A program made the position numbers and the translations under genes. From the NCBI GenBank assembly GCA_964503595.1, contig CAZDAM010000004.1, forward strand, positions 9,079 through 73,078: 64,000 nucleotides of DNA, in the 5' to 3' direction. This DNA comes from CAZDAM01 sp964503595. GTDB taxonomy: Bacteria; Muiribacteriota; UBA6191. Numbering within the stretch: the first letter of the stretch is position 1; every line of letters begins with the position of its first letter. This document shows, piece by piece, positions 1-8,377 of this stretch. The notes under the pieces are model-generated. The model worked only from the letters and a program-made list of their open reading frames with translations, did not search any database and had not been told where the DNA came from.

Positions 1-304
1 CAAGGGCTCTGGCGGCGAGGTGCTGGTCCTTGAAGTCCATGAAATCGCGGAAAACAAAGATGGCAATCAGAACAGAGATTACGGTACAGAACTGTACGGT
101 CTGCCCCAGATAGGCCCAGTTGTGAGCGATGAATAAGAAGAGGGAACAACCCACAAAAAGAGCCGCACAGAAGAGGAGGACCGCTTCAAGGCTCAAGGTA
201 CGAACCGGGTAATGGCTCAGGATCCTATCCCGGGTTTCAGAGTCGATCAGATTGGCCTTGACCCAGCCTTCTGATTCTTTGTGCAGTTTCCTGGAAAAGG
301 ACAT
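1..304 (-). CDS. DUF2157-like membrane protein, N-terminal part (cut by window edge)
   Basis: I translated this partial gene directly from the minus strand; it starts with ATG at 304 and runs off the left edge after about 101 residues. The first 35 residues are soluble and charged (KLHKESEGWVKANLID...RILSHYP). They are followed by two hydrophobic segments separated by a short NW-containing loop. A short helical head with W, L/I and D/E positions followed by membrane spans is typical of DUF2157 proteins, whose function is unknown. The start lies one base after the stop of the upstream gene (306-968), so the two are almost certainly translated together. The rest of the protein is outside the window, so the family call is moderate. 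Confidence 0.55.
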   Translation of the reverse strand, partial: MSFSRKLHKESEGWVKANLIDSETRDRILSHYPVRTLSLEAVLLFCAALFVGCSLFLFIAHNWAYLGQTVQFCTVISVLIAIFVFRDFMDFKDQHLAARAL

Positions 305-305
305 A

Positions 306-968
306 TTAAAACCCGAAGCTCAAACCGGCCCTAAATCCGCCTTCTTCGATTTCAGAGGATCCGGAGGGCAGGGGTCTTGCAAACTGGAAGTCTTTTTCCG
401 TGCTGTAGGACAAAACCAGGCTTAAAGGTATCGCGATCCCGGCAACTTTGTCGGTAATCTTGCGTCCGATTCCCAGGCTTCCATAACCTTCGGATTTCTT
501 GCCGGGCCCCCCGGTCAGTGCAAGGAGCCGGGCATTGGGTTCCATACGCCGGAATCCGGCGGTGATACTGATATACCAGCGGGAATTCAGGTACTGGCGT
601 ATCTCAGCTTCTGTACGGATCAGTTCCATCTTGGCCCCGGAATTGGGAGGCTTCAGTTTGGGGGTTACGGTGGAAAGGCGCAGATTGAACTGATGCCGAG
701 GGGAGAGAGGCCGGGTATAAAGCATGCCGCCGCCAATGCCCAGATCAAAACCATTCCACCTTTTAATGACAGGAAAGGCCGAGAGCTGTTCGTGGCGGGT
801 ATAGGTCTTCTCCTCTTTGGCTGCCCAGTCGGAAACAGCAATCATGGAATCATCGGATTTCAGGATGGGCCTGGCAAACTGGGTGCCGGGGAATTCGGAA
901 GCTGTGTAGTAGCGGCTCTGAGCTTTCAGGGAAGAACAGACCAGAAGTCCTAGAAATAAAAAACGCAT
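306..968 (-). CDS. Secreted protein of unknown function, probably a small outer-membrane beta-barrel
   Basis: The 220-residue product begins with a clear signal peptide (MRFLFLGLLVCSSLKA, probable cleavage before QS). The mature part alternates polar and hydrophobic residues in strand-like stretches, such as GFDLGIGGGMLYTRP and WYISITAGFRRME. It ends in Phe (RAGLSFGF), as many outer-membrane barrels do. I do not recognise a family. It lies between a DUF309 gene, 6 bases upstream, and a DUF2157 gene, 1 base downstream, forming a three-gene minus-strand unit. A periplasmic protein that is not a barrel is also possible. Confidence 0.6.
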   Translation of the reverse strand: MRFLFLGLLVCSSLKAQSRYYTASEFPGTQFARPILKSDDSMIAVSDWAAKEEKTYTRHEQLSAFPVIKRWNGFDLGIGGGMLYTRPLSPRHQFNLRLSTVTPKLKPPNSGAKMELIRTEAEIRQYLNSRWYISITAGFRRMEPNARLLALTGGPGKKSEGYGSLGIGRKITDKVAGIAIPLSLVLSYSTEKDFQFARPLPSGSSEIEEGGFRAGLSFGF

Positions 969-974
969 ACCTGT

Positions 975-1304
975 TTATCGGTCAGAAAGTGAAAAGAGAT
1001 CAGAGCCGGAGGACCCAAGAGCGAGTTTTTCTGTAGCCTGGGCAATCCTGTGTGAATCAACGCCTCTTTCCTGATAGCCTGAGGCCTCCTGGCTGCGATG
1101 TCGGGCCAGGTGAAGGAGTCGGTGCATGGGATCTGGCCGACCTTTCTGGCGATGGACTCCGGCTCCGGCCAGACAGATTAAAGCCTGAAGCCAGAGTTTA
1201 CGGGGCTTCTGGGCATGAAGCCAGACCTCTTCCCAGGCTTCATGTGCCTCATAAAAACGGTCTTCTGCCAGGAGCTTAAAACCAGCAAGAACAGAATCGG
1301 GCAT
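975..1304 (-). CDS. DUF309 family protein
   Basis: This 109-residue protein carries the DUF309 signature near its N-terminus: F-YEAHEAWEEVW at about residues 17-28, then LQALICLAGAGVH and a third helix with repeated H/R residues. DUF309 proteins are small all-helical cytoplasmic proteins with a conserved HE-W motif. Their biochemical role is not established, though the fold suggests metal or nucleotide binding. It is the first gene of a minus-strand unit and is divergent from bioY, with only 55 bases between the starts. The C-terminal tail after residue 85 is Ser-rich and less conserved in appearance. Confidence 0.75.
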   Translation of the reverse strand: MPDSVLAGFKLLAEDRFYEAHEAWEEVWLHAQKPRKLWLQALICLAGAGVHRQKGRPDPMHRLLHLARHRSQEASGYQERGVDSHRIAQATEKLALGSSGSDLFSLSDR

Positions 1305-1346
1305 AAGAGTCGATGTCTCCGTTCGGCGAAAATTGTCCGCCTTGGT

Positions 1347-1362
1347 TATAATGCGACATATG
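1347..1362 (+). promoter_or_regulatory. -10 box of bioY, probably giving a leaderless mRNA
   Basis: A perfect TATAAT at 1347-1352 is followed by seven bases and then ATG at 1360. Transcription starting 7-8 bases after the box would begin at or one base before the A of the ATG. No good -35 box is seen; TCGGCG at 1323-1328, with an 18-base spacer, is the best. The longer reading frame upstream (from 1333) is therefore unlikely to be translated from this promoter. Confidence 0.5.
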
Positions 1363-1905
1363 AAGGTTCAGCGCAACCGCAATCAGGATTTGATCCGTTC
1401 GGCCTTCGGGGCCGCCCTGATCGTGGTTTCAACCCAGTTTACCATCCCTTTTGGGCCGGTTCCGCTTACCCTGCAAACTGTAGTTCTGCAGATTCTGGCC
1501 TGGGTTTTCCCTGCGCATCAGGCAACCCGTGCCGTGGCTCTTTATCTTGTTCTTGGACTGGTGGGCTTTCCTGTTTTCAGTGGCGGCGGCGGAGGTATGG
1601 GGCATTTTGTCGGGCCAACTGGAGGTTATCTGATTGGATTTCTGGTTGCGACTTTTGCGATTCAGACTGCCCAGAGCTGGTTCCGGGCAAATCCAGTGCG
1701 TATTCTCGCAGGACTCGTTCTGCATACGGTTCTGATTCTGGGGCTGGGGGCTTTGTGGCTTCTGATTCTTGGAGATCAGACACTCCACAGTCTTGGAGCC
1801 CTTCAGGTCAGCCTTCTTCTTCCTTCACTGATCAAGGGAGTTCTTGCTTTTGTCATGATCCGGCAGCTTCTGAAGCATTCATCTTTTCTGATGAGGTCTC
1901 TATGA
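1360..1905 (+). CDS. bioY: BioY family biotin transporter (ECF S component)
   Basis: The 181-residue integral membrane protein has about six hydrophobic segments and BioY hallmarks. These are a first helix ending in IPFGPVPLTLQT, a GLPVF-like turn (GLVGFPVFSGG) and the glycine-rich GPTGGYLIGF motif. BioY is the substrate-binding S component for biotin and works with energising ECF ATPase and T subunits, which are not in this window. I chose ATG 1360 because a TATAAT box ends seven bases before it; an in-frame start at 1333 would lie upstream of that box. The stop overlaps the next start as ATGA, so it leads an operon running to 8377. Biotin import fits with the fatty-acid gene at 8374-12276, but no direct link is visible. 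Confidence 0.85.
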   Translation: MKVQRNRNQDLIRSAFGAALIVVSTQFTIPFGPVPLTLQTVVLQILAWVFPAHQATRAVALYLVLGLVGFPVFSGGGGGMGHFVGPTGGYLIGFLVATFAIQTAQSWFRANPVRILAGLVLHTVLILGLGALWLLILGDQTLHSLGALQVSLLLPSLIKGVLAFVMIRQLLKHSSFLMRSL

Positions 1906-4790
1906 AAAAAATTATCCTGCTTCTTTCCTTGTGGGGACTGTTCATCTTTCTGTGGATTTCTCCCTATTATCGGGGCATGTGGATTGGCCAGGCCTATGAA
2001 TGGATGGGCTCCTCTGAGAATGCGGCCACTTTTTATCTTGCAGCCCTCAATACTCCGGAAGGCATGATTCAGAGTGGGGGGAAAGCCCGTCCGGCGGAAA
2101 AGCTGGTGGAGCTGTCAGCACACCTGAAAGTTCCTGCCAATGAAGAGCTGACACGAGCCTATCTGGCTCTTCATCAGATGGGAGAGTTGCATCCGGAGCT
2201 CAGGCCCTATGCCCAGACAGCTCTGGAAAAGCTCTCTTCCGGTGTAGAGGAGGTTTCCAAGTCAGCGGGTCCGGCGGATGCACTGAAACTGGTCGAAGAA
2301 ATGGGCAGGCTGAATGCGGGATCTTCTGTGCCTCTTTGGCTGGAAGCCCGCCTGCGACTTGGTCTTCAGCAGTCCAGAAGAGCTGTGGATCTATATCTTC
2401 TTTGTATCGAAAAAGAGCCTTTGATTGAATCTGCTGTGATGGATCTGGCCCGGCTACTGTTTCGGGAGCGCCGATATACTCAGGTCTACACCATTCTGGA
2501 GCGTTTCTCGACCCGCTTGCAGCCGAGCTGGGAACTGATGTCGATGCTGGGATTGTCGGCATATGAAACGGGCCGGATTGTTGAGGCCGTCAAGCCCTTG
2601 GAGCAGGCCCTTGCCTTTCGGGCTGAATCCTATGAGGAATCCCTTGCTCTGGGGCGGATCGGGGCTCGTGTGAACTTTCCGGAACTGGCGGAACATCTTC
2701 TGAAAGCCTGGAAACTGGCTCCGAACCAGGTGGCCCTGGCTTATGAATATCTGGATTTTCTGATTCTGACTTCCCGCCATGATCAGGCCTGTGGTTTTTA
2801 TGTGAAAGAGGCGGACCTTCTGGGCAAGGAAGGTGCGGAAAGGGTTCTTGAATCGGCTTTTGCTGTCCAAGAGGCGGAGCTGATCGACCAGTTGGTTTTA
2901 CGCTATCCCGATTTGGGAGCTTCCGCGAGAATCAGCTATTTTCAGGGCATGATGGCCTTTGAAGAGAGAAGTTATCCAGAGGCCGCTGCGATTCTGGCAC
3001 GCTTTGTGGAACAGCCGGGGGCGAGTCCGGCCCGCCGCATCCGGGCATTGCAGACCCTGGCGGAAATCGCCAGAATTCTCAAACAGTCTTCCAATGAAAG
3101 GAACTGGCTGACCCAGCTTTTTCAGCTGGATCCATCTCGATCCGATCTGATGCTTCGGGTGGCCGAAACCTATACCTCGGAGAAAGAACAACTCATCCGG
3201 TTGAAATCGCTTCTGGATGCTGTGGAGTGGTATCCGGATCAACTGGATGTCCGTCTGGAAACCCTGAAGCTTCTCAAGGATATGGGGGCTTGGGTCAGGG
3301 TGCTGCAACTCTTGCAGGATCATCGATCCAGTATGCAGAGTCCCCAGGTGGGGCTTTATCTGGTGGAAGCTTATCTGCAGATGGGAGAACCCCAACGAGC
3401 CACGACGCTTCTGGAAAGAATCGAGAGCCAGCATGGAGAGCAGCAACTGGAGGGCACTCTGGCAGAAATCCGCGATGCGGCAGCCATGTCCCGCCGTCTT
3501 CTGGAAGATCCCTCCAAGCGGGTGCAGGCCCTAGAGGCTGTATATGAGAAGCTTGAAGAGCAGCTGAAAAGAGTGGAGACAGTGGTGAAGAAGAATCTGC
3601 TGCCTCCTTCCATCAGCCTGGCTCCAAAGCTTCAGGTCAGAGCCATGGTCAGCCAGCCCTATGTCTATAAGGGTGAGGTCAGGACGAGGATTCCGGAAGG
3701 AACCAGCATTCCCATCATGTACCACCCGAACGAAGCCCGCAGGGAAGAAGGCTGGCTTATGGCCCGTTACCAGAACCAGATGCACAGCATTCATGAAAAA
3801 TATCTGAATATCCGTTTCTGGCCCTCAGATACAGGTGCGATGGGTCAGGCTACTGTTGCCAATCTGGACGATCAGTATTTTACGGAAGCTGAAATCAAGG
3901 AGTCTTTTCGCCGGGGAACTCAGCTTGAGGTATTGGCCGGACACAGGGTGGCTCCAGAAAAAATGATTCAGCTGGATGAGGAAAACTTCATCAGCCTGAT
4001 CTCGGCACCTCAGCAGTCCTGGGATGTTCGCAAGGGAGCCAGCCTATATCATTATTTTGAACGGGATTCGATTACTTTGGATCGGGGGCTGGAGTTTTTA
4101 AACGCCTTTGAATTTGAGGATATCCGCAGCATTCCGTCTGAAAATCGTCTGGTTCTGTTTGGGCCGGAAGGTGGGGGGATCCATCTTCTGGATGTCAGCC
4201 GCCCCCAGCCGGATATTCTGTTTTCTGCCAGCTTTCAGGAAAGACAGCTCACCTTAAGAAATCAGGATCGTCTTCAAAAGCCAGCTTACAGTGGCTATAC
4301 GGTGATTGATCTGAATCGGGACGATGTTCTGGATTATATCGCCCTTTGGCAGGATCGGAAGGACAGTATGAAAGGAATGCTGCATATTCTGGTTTCCCAC
4401 AACGGGGTCATGCAGGACTTGATTCTTCCAGCTGAACTGACTCCCTCCAAGGATAATGAGGTCAGCGAAAAGGTTTCTCCGGTTCGCTTCTTAAGGGATC
4501 TGGACGAAGACGGGATGATTGAGCTTCTGCTGCCGAATTCCTATGAGGTTCGCAATGAACCGGTTTCCCGCGTGCCTTTTGCCCGTTTCTACCAGATTCA
4601 GGCAGGCAAGCCGGTGGATATCAGTGCCCGGTTTCCTTCCTATTATCGGGATTTGCAGGGAGTGATCCGGACGAAAATTGCTGAGGCACGAATCCGTTTT
4701 GGTGAGGATGGGTATCCTTACAGGGTGTTAACCGAGTCCGGTCTAGCTGCTCTTGAAGAGGCTGAAAAACTCTCAGGGGGCCAGGGATGA
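1902..4790 (+). CDS. Membrane-anchored TPR protein with calcium-loop (FG-GAP/VCBS-like) C-terminus
   Basis: The product has 962 residues. The N-terminus (MKKIILLLSLWGLFIFLWIS) is a signal anchor or uncleaved signal. Residues 60-530 are helical repeats of TPR type, for example AVKPLEQALAF, AEHLLKAWKLAPNQ and LQTLAEIARIL. A short coiled coil follows at about 535-565, rich in K, E, L and V. The C-terminal third is beta-rich and has two acidic loops, DLNRDDVLDY near 803 and DLDEDGMIEL near 866, of the type that binds calcium in FG-GAP/VCBS repeats. The ATG overlaps the bioY stop (ATGA); the same frame is open far upstream, but that part lies across bioY. It probably acts in the periplasm as a scaffold. 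Its function is unknown. Confidence 0.75.
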   Translation: MKKIILLLSLWGLFIFLWISPYYRGMWIGQAYEWMGSSENAATFYLAALNTPEGMIQSGGKARPAEKLVELSAHLKVPANEELTRAYLALHQMGELHPELRPYAQTALEKLSSGVEEVSKSAGPADALKLVEEMGRLNAGSSVPLWLEARLRLGLQQSRRAVDLYLLCIEKEPLIESAVMDLARLLFRERRYTQVYTILERFSTRLQPSWELMSMLGLSAYETGRIVEAVKPLEQALAFRAESYEESLALGRIGARVNFPELAEHLLKAWKLAPNQVALAYEYLDFLILTSRHDQACGFYVKEADLLGKEGAERVLESAFAVQEAELIDQLVLRYPDLGASARISYFQGMMAFEERSYPEAAAILARFVEQPGASPARRIRALQTLAEIARILKQSSNERNWLTQLFQLDPSRSDLMLRVAETYTSEKEQLIRLKSLLDAVEWYPDQLDVRLETLKLLKDMGAWVRVLQLLQDHRSSMQSPQVGLYLVEAYLQMGEPQRATTLLERIESQHGEQQLEGTLAEIRDAAAMSRRLLEDPSKRVQALEAVYEKLEEQLKRVETVVKKNLLPPSISLAPKLQVRAMVSQPYVYKGEVRTRIPEGTSIPIMYHPNEARREEGWLMARYQNQMHSIHEKYLNIRFWPSDTGAMGQATVANLDDQYFTEAEIKESFRRGTQLEVLAGHRVAPEKMIQLDEENFISLISAPQQSWDVRKGASLYHYFERDSITLDRGLEFLNAFEFEDIRSIPSENRLVLFGPEGGGIHLLDVSRPQPDILFSASFQERQLTLRNQDRLQKPAYSGYTVIDLNRDDVLDYIALWQDRKDSMKGMLHILVSHNGVMQDLILPAELTPSKDNEVSEKVSPVRFLRDLDEDGMIELLLPNSYEVRNEPVSRVPFARFYQIQAGKPVDISARFPSYYRDLQGVIRTKIAEARIRFGEDGYPYRVLTESGLAALEEAEKLSGGQG

Positions 4791-5794
4791 AAATTCTTTT
4801 TCTGGTCTTTCTCGCTCCGATGGGATGGGCGATCGAGGTGGAGTTTTCCCGAGGTCTGAGTCTTACGCCCCGTGGGGCTTGCACGGAAGTAAAAATTCAG
4901 GATCCTCGAAATCCGGAAGTTCTGCTGCAAAGATTTTTCCTGAGGCCACGGCAGCTTCCTGAAGGAATCTGCCCCGGGGATCTGGAAGAGCTGGGCATCC
5001 CGGTCAGAAATCTCGATTTGAATTCATCTACCCAGATCTATCCATTGGTGCGTCTGGGCGAAGTGCACAGGATTCATTCCTTTCCAAGTCGGGAATGGGT
5101 TCAGCACCCAATGGTTCAGGAGCGTATGCAGTCCGGAAAAATTGAATTGGGAGAGCCTGAGAAGAAGGCGGCAGCCGAGCTGGTTTTCCAGGTTCAGAAA
5201 ACAGTCCTTCCCAGGATCTGTATTCCGGAATGGAGAGAACCCCATCCTCTTGGCTATGTCGAGTGGATTCGTCTTTACGGGCTTCTCGTTGGACGCCCGG
5301 CTCTGGCTGAATTTGTGTTTTCCGGAATTCGTCGCCGTTATATGGAACTTCGGGATTCTCGTACCGGTGCCTCGGAAGTGAGAGTTCTTCTGAATGGTCC
5401 ATATCGTGGAAAATGGCCTTTGCCGGGACAGGAGACCTATTTTGGGACACTTCTACGGGATGCTGGAGCAGAATATGTCTTCGCCGATCAGAAAGAGGCA
5501 TCCTTGGACCATGAAATTCATGAAGTGGTTCATCGCTCCAGGGATGCGGAGGTCTGGCTTCATCCATCCGGGTTTTCCTGTGAACAGATGATTCAGGAAC
5601 ATCCGGAAATTTCTGCAATCCAGGCGGTTGCCTCCGGGAATCTTTTCCGTCATGATCGGCAGGATGGTCCGACGGGGCGGGGGTGGTATGAGCAGGGCCT
5701 GGCTTCCCCGGATGAGGTACTGGCTGATGTCATCAAGATTCTGGATGGAAAGGATGCTTCGGGTTTGATCTGGTACCGGAGAGTCGATCGATGA
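4787..5794 (+). CDS. Periplasmic substrate-binding protein, BtuF/FecB-like
   Basis: The 335-residue product has a short signal peptide (MKILFLVFLAPMGWA, cleavage before IE). The central part (EPHPLGYVEWIRLYGLL, then a long helix with AEFVFSGIRRRYMELR) resembles the linking-helix region of class III binding proteins for vitamin B12 and iron chelates. The later EVWLHPSGF and VASGNLFRHD segments match the second lobe. Binding proteins of this class hand ligand to an ABC importer; no permease or ATPase is nearby. It overlaps both neighbours by ATGA. The ligand cannot be told, and the family call rests on overall layout rather than on a strict motif. Confidence 0.6.
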   Translation: MKILFLVFLAPMGWAIEVEFSRGLSLTPRGACTEVKIQDPRNPEVLLQRFFLRPRQLPEGICPGDLEELGIPVRNLDLNSSTQIYPLVRLGEVHRIHSFPSREWVQHPMVQERMQSGKIELGEPEKKAAAELVFQVQKTVLPRICIPEWREPHPLGYVEWIRLYGLLVGRPALAEFVFSGIRRRYMELRDSRTGASEVRVLLNGPYRGKWPLPGQETYFGTLLRDAGAEYVFADQKEASLDHEIHEVVHRSRDAEVWLHPSGFSCEQMIQEHPEISAIQAVASGNLFRHDRQDGPTGRGWYEQGLASPDEVLADVIKILDGKDASGLIWYRRVDR

Positions 5795-6522
5795 TAGAAA
5801 AGCTGGAACTGAAAAAGGCCGCTTCCTGGCTGAAGCAGGCCAGATCTGTCGCGGTTCTGACCGGGGCAGGAGTTTCTCAGGAATCCGGAATTCCAACTTT
5901 TCGCGGGGCTTCGGGAGAAGGCCTATGGGAAAAATACAATCCCATTGAACTGGCAACCCCGGGAGCTTTTGCAAAGGATCCCGGGCTGGTCTGGCGCTGG
6001 TACGAGTACCGGCGGGAACTGGTTCGCAATGCCAGACCCAATGCAGGACATTATTCTTTGGCCCGTCTGGAGAATCTTCTATCCTCAATGCACCTGATCA
6101 CCCAGAATGTGGATGATCTGCATCAAAGAGCCGGATCGAAGAATATCACCCGACTGCATGGCAACCTGTTTGAGGCTCGCGGAATCAAATCTTTGCAGGT
6201 TATTCCCCTGCCTGATCCCCTTCAGGAAATCCCCCCCCAGCGCGAGGGAGAAATGCTTCGACCCAATATTGTCTGGTTTGGGGAGTCTCTGGACTCAGCG
6301 GTTCTCGACCGCGCTTTTGATGTGGCACGTCAGTCCGATGTTCTTCTGGTGATCGGAACATCTCTTCAAGTGTATCCGGCTGCTCTCATCCTGCCTCTGG
6401 CCCTGGAATCGGGTGCCCGGGTGATTGAGATCAACCCCGTCCCCTCTCGTGTACCGGGAACAATGATTCTTGAAGGAACAGCCGCCGGGATTCTACCTGC
6501 TCTGGAGGCGGAACTGATCTGA
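5791..6522 (+). CDS. SIR2-family NAD-dependent deacylase (sirtuin) lacking zinc cysteines
   Basis: The 243-residue protein has the sirtuin NAD core: GAGVSQESGIPTFRG at residues 25-39, TQNVDDLHQRAG at 104-115, catalytic His123 in RLHGNLFE, and VIGTSLQVYPAA near the C-terminus. A YEYRR motif at 71-75 fits the Tyr-x-x-Arg pattern of class III sirtuins (SIRT5/CobB), which remove acidic acyl groups such as succinyl. The small zinc module between His123 and RPNIVWFGE normally holds four cysteines but here has none. It reads GIKSLQVIPLPDPLQEIPP and must fold without zinc. It overlaps the upstream gene by ATGA and sits 10 bases before the antiporter. Confidence 0.85.
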   Translation: MIEKLELKKAASWLKQARSVAVLTGAGVSQESGIPTFRGASGEGLWEKYNPIELATPGAFAKDPGLVWRWYEYRRELVRNARPNAGHYSLARLENLLSSMHLITQNVDDLHQRAGSKNITRLHGNLFEARGIKSLQVIPLPDPLQEIPPQREGEMLRPNIVWFGESLDSAVLDRAFDVARQSDVLLVIGTSLQVYPAALILPLALESGARVIEINPVPSRVPGTMILEGTAAGILPALEAELI

Positions 6523-6532
6523 TTGAGGATTC

Positions 6533-8377
6533 ATGGAAACATCTGTAGTAGCTTCTTTAACCCTGATTCTGACTCTCGGTATTATGGCCCAGTGGATGGC
6601 CTGGCGCTTTCATATTCCGGCGATTGTACTGCTCGCTCTGGGTGGGTGTCTGGCGGGGCCGGTTTTCGGGCTTCTGAATCCCGAGGAGGTCTTTGGCAAT
6701 AACCTTGGGCCCTTTATCGGCATGGCAGTCTCCATCATTCTGTTTGAAGGTGGGCTTACCCTGAATTTTCAGGAGCTGAAGGAAACGGGACAGGCGGTTA
6801 AAAGACTGGTTTATGTGGGAGCTCCGATTGCCTGGGTGCTGACAAGTCTTCTGGCCTATCATTTTGCGGGCCTTGAGTGGGGAGTGTCCTGGGTTTTTGG
6901 CGGGATTCTGGTGGTGACCGGTCCAACCGTGATCATGCCCCTTCTACGACAGGCTCGCCTGAAGCCAAGAGTCAGCTCTGTCCTCAAGTGGGAAGGAATC
7001 GTGAACGATCCTGTGGGTGCTCTTCTGGCTGTTCTGGTTTATGAATTTCTGACTTTAAGCGGTTCGGCTCACGGGTCGATGGTGGAAATTCTGGGTGGAT
7101 TTCTCTTGAAGACTTTCCTGGCGGGTCTTCTAGGCTGGTTCATTGGCCGAACGTTGGCCAGCGCTTTTGTTGGCGGTCACGTTCCTGAGTTTCTCAAGGG
7201 TCCAGTTATTCTGGTCAGCGTGCTTCTGAGTTTTTCCGTGGCCAATGCCTTGCAGAAGGAGAGTGGCCTGGTGACGGTCACGGTTCTTGGAATTGTTCTG
7301 GCCAATTGCGCGATTGCTTCGATTGAGGAAATGCGCAAGCTCAAGGAATATCTGACAGTAGTGCTGGTCTCCAGCGTGTTTATTGTCCTGACGGCCACCC
7401 TGAAACTATCTCATCTTCAGGCTCTGGACTGGAAGGTTCTGATCTTCCTCGTCGGGGTACTCTTTGTCGTACGGCCCGTATCCGTTCTGTTTTCCATGAT
7501 TGGTACCAAGCTGGAGTGGCCGGAAAGGTTTCTGGTCGCCTGGATTGCTCCACGCGGGGTTGTGGCAGTTGCGGTCTCCGGCTTTTTTGCCATTCGACTG
7601 GTGGAAAGCGGGTTTCCGTCCGCAGAAAGAATGATTCCTCTTTCCTTTGCGATTGTTTTTACCACCGTGATTGCCCATGGTTTCAGTCTGGGCTGGCTGG
7701 GGCGCAAGCTTGGTCTTTCTGCTGAAAAACGGAATGGAGTCGTACTGGTGGGCTCGAATGACTGGTCGGTCTTTCTGGGCCAGTTTCTGAAATCCCGCGG
7801 CTTTCCCGTCCTCATGATTGATAATGTCTGGGCTCATCTCAACCGGGCGCGGATGGCTGAGCTTCGGGTTCACTATGGCGAGGTCTTATCCGAGCTTTCC
7901 GATTACCAGCTGGATCTGACCCAGTTCGGCTCCTGTGTGGCCTGTACCGATAATGATTCCTTCAATTCTCTGGTCAGCCTCCGTTTTGCCCATGAAATGG
8001 AAAGAATCGGGGTCTTTCAGCTGCCCCATCATCCGGGGGATGTCCGCGACCCTCATGGAATCCGTCACTCCATGCGCGGTAAATTCCTTTTAAGGCCGGG
8101 ACTTCATGTGGAAGAACTGCAAACCCTGATTACCCATGGGTGGAGATTTGCAGCTCCCCGACTTTCTGAGGAATTCACCTTTGAGAAATTTCAGAAGCAA
8201 AGACCAGAGGCCGTGCTGGTAGCTTTGATTCGCGATTCCCGGATTCTGTTTGTGACTCAGGACAGCCCGCCTAAGCCACAGGCCGGAGATACCGTGGTGG
8301 TTTTTGGTCCTCCCCGTCCGAATGAAGTGCCGGTACCGGTTGCTCCAGAGCCCTCGATACCAGCGTTACCGGCCTAG
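6533..8377 (+). CDS. Cation:proton antiporter (CPA1/NhaP type) with cytoplasmic nucleotide-binding tail
   Basis: The 614-residue protein has about 12 membrane segments over residues 1-390, including GPTVIMPLLR, NDPVGALLAVLV (the ND motif of the exchange site) and APRGVVAVAV. From about residue 400 a cytoplasmic TrkA-N/RCK-like domain begins (GVVLVGSNDWSVFLGQFLK). It is followed near 560 by a TrkA-C-like segment ending PQAGDTVVVFGPP. Such proteins exchange Na+ or K+ for H+ and are gated by nucleotide or pH through the tail. It is the last gene of the bioY operon. Its TAG stop shares the four bases CTAG (8374-8377) with the stop of the convergent gene. Confidence 0.85.
   Translation: METSVVASLTLILTLGIMAQWMAWRFHIPAIVLLALGGCLAGPVFGLLNPEEVFGNNLGPFIGMAVSIILFEGGLTLNFQELKETGQAVKRLVYVGAPIAWVLTSLLAYHFAGLEWGVSWVFGGILVVTGPTVIMPLLRQARLKPRVSSVLKWEGIVNDPVGALLAVLVYEFLTLSGSAHGSMVEILGGFLLKTFLAGLLGWFIGRTLASAFVGGHVPEFLKGPVILVSVLLSFSVANALQKESGLVTVTVLGIVLANCAIASIEEMRKLKEYLTVVLVSSVFIVLTATLKLSHLQALDWKVLIFLVGVLFVVRPVSVLFSMIGTKLEWPERFLVAWIAPRGVVAVAVSGFFAIRLVESGFPSAERMIPLSFAIVFTTVIAHGFSLGWLGRKLGLSAEKRNGVVLVGSNDWSVFLGQFLKSRGFPVLMIDNVWAHLNRARMAELRVHYGEVLSELSDYQLDLTQFGSCVACTDNDSFNSLVSLRFAHEMERIGVFQLPHHPGDVRDPHGIRHSMRGKFLLRPGLHVEELQTLITHGWRFAAPRLSEEFTFEKFQKQRPEAVLVALIRDSRILFVTQDSPPKPQAGDTVVVFGPPRPNEVPVPVAPEPSIPALPA

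Noticed and set aside
1215..1901. Long frame upstream of the TPR gene
   Set aside because: It lies across bioY in another frame; the TPR start at 1902 overlaps the bioY stop as ATGA.
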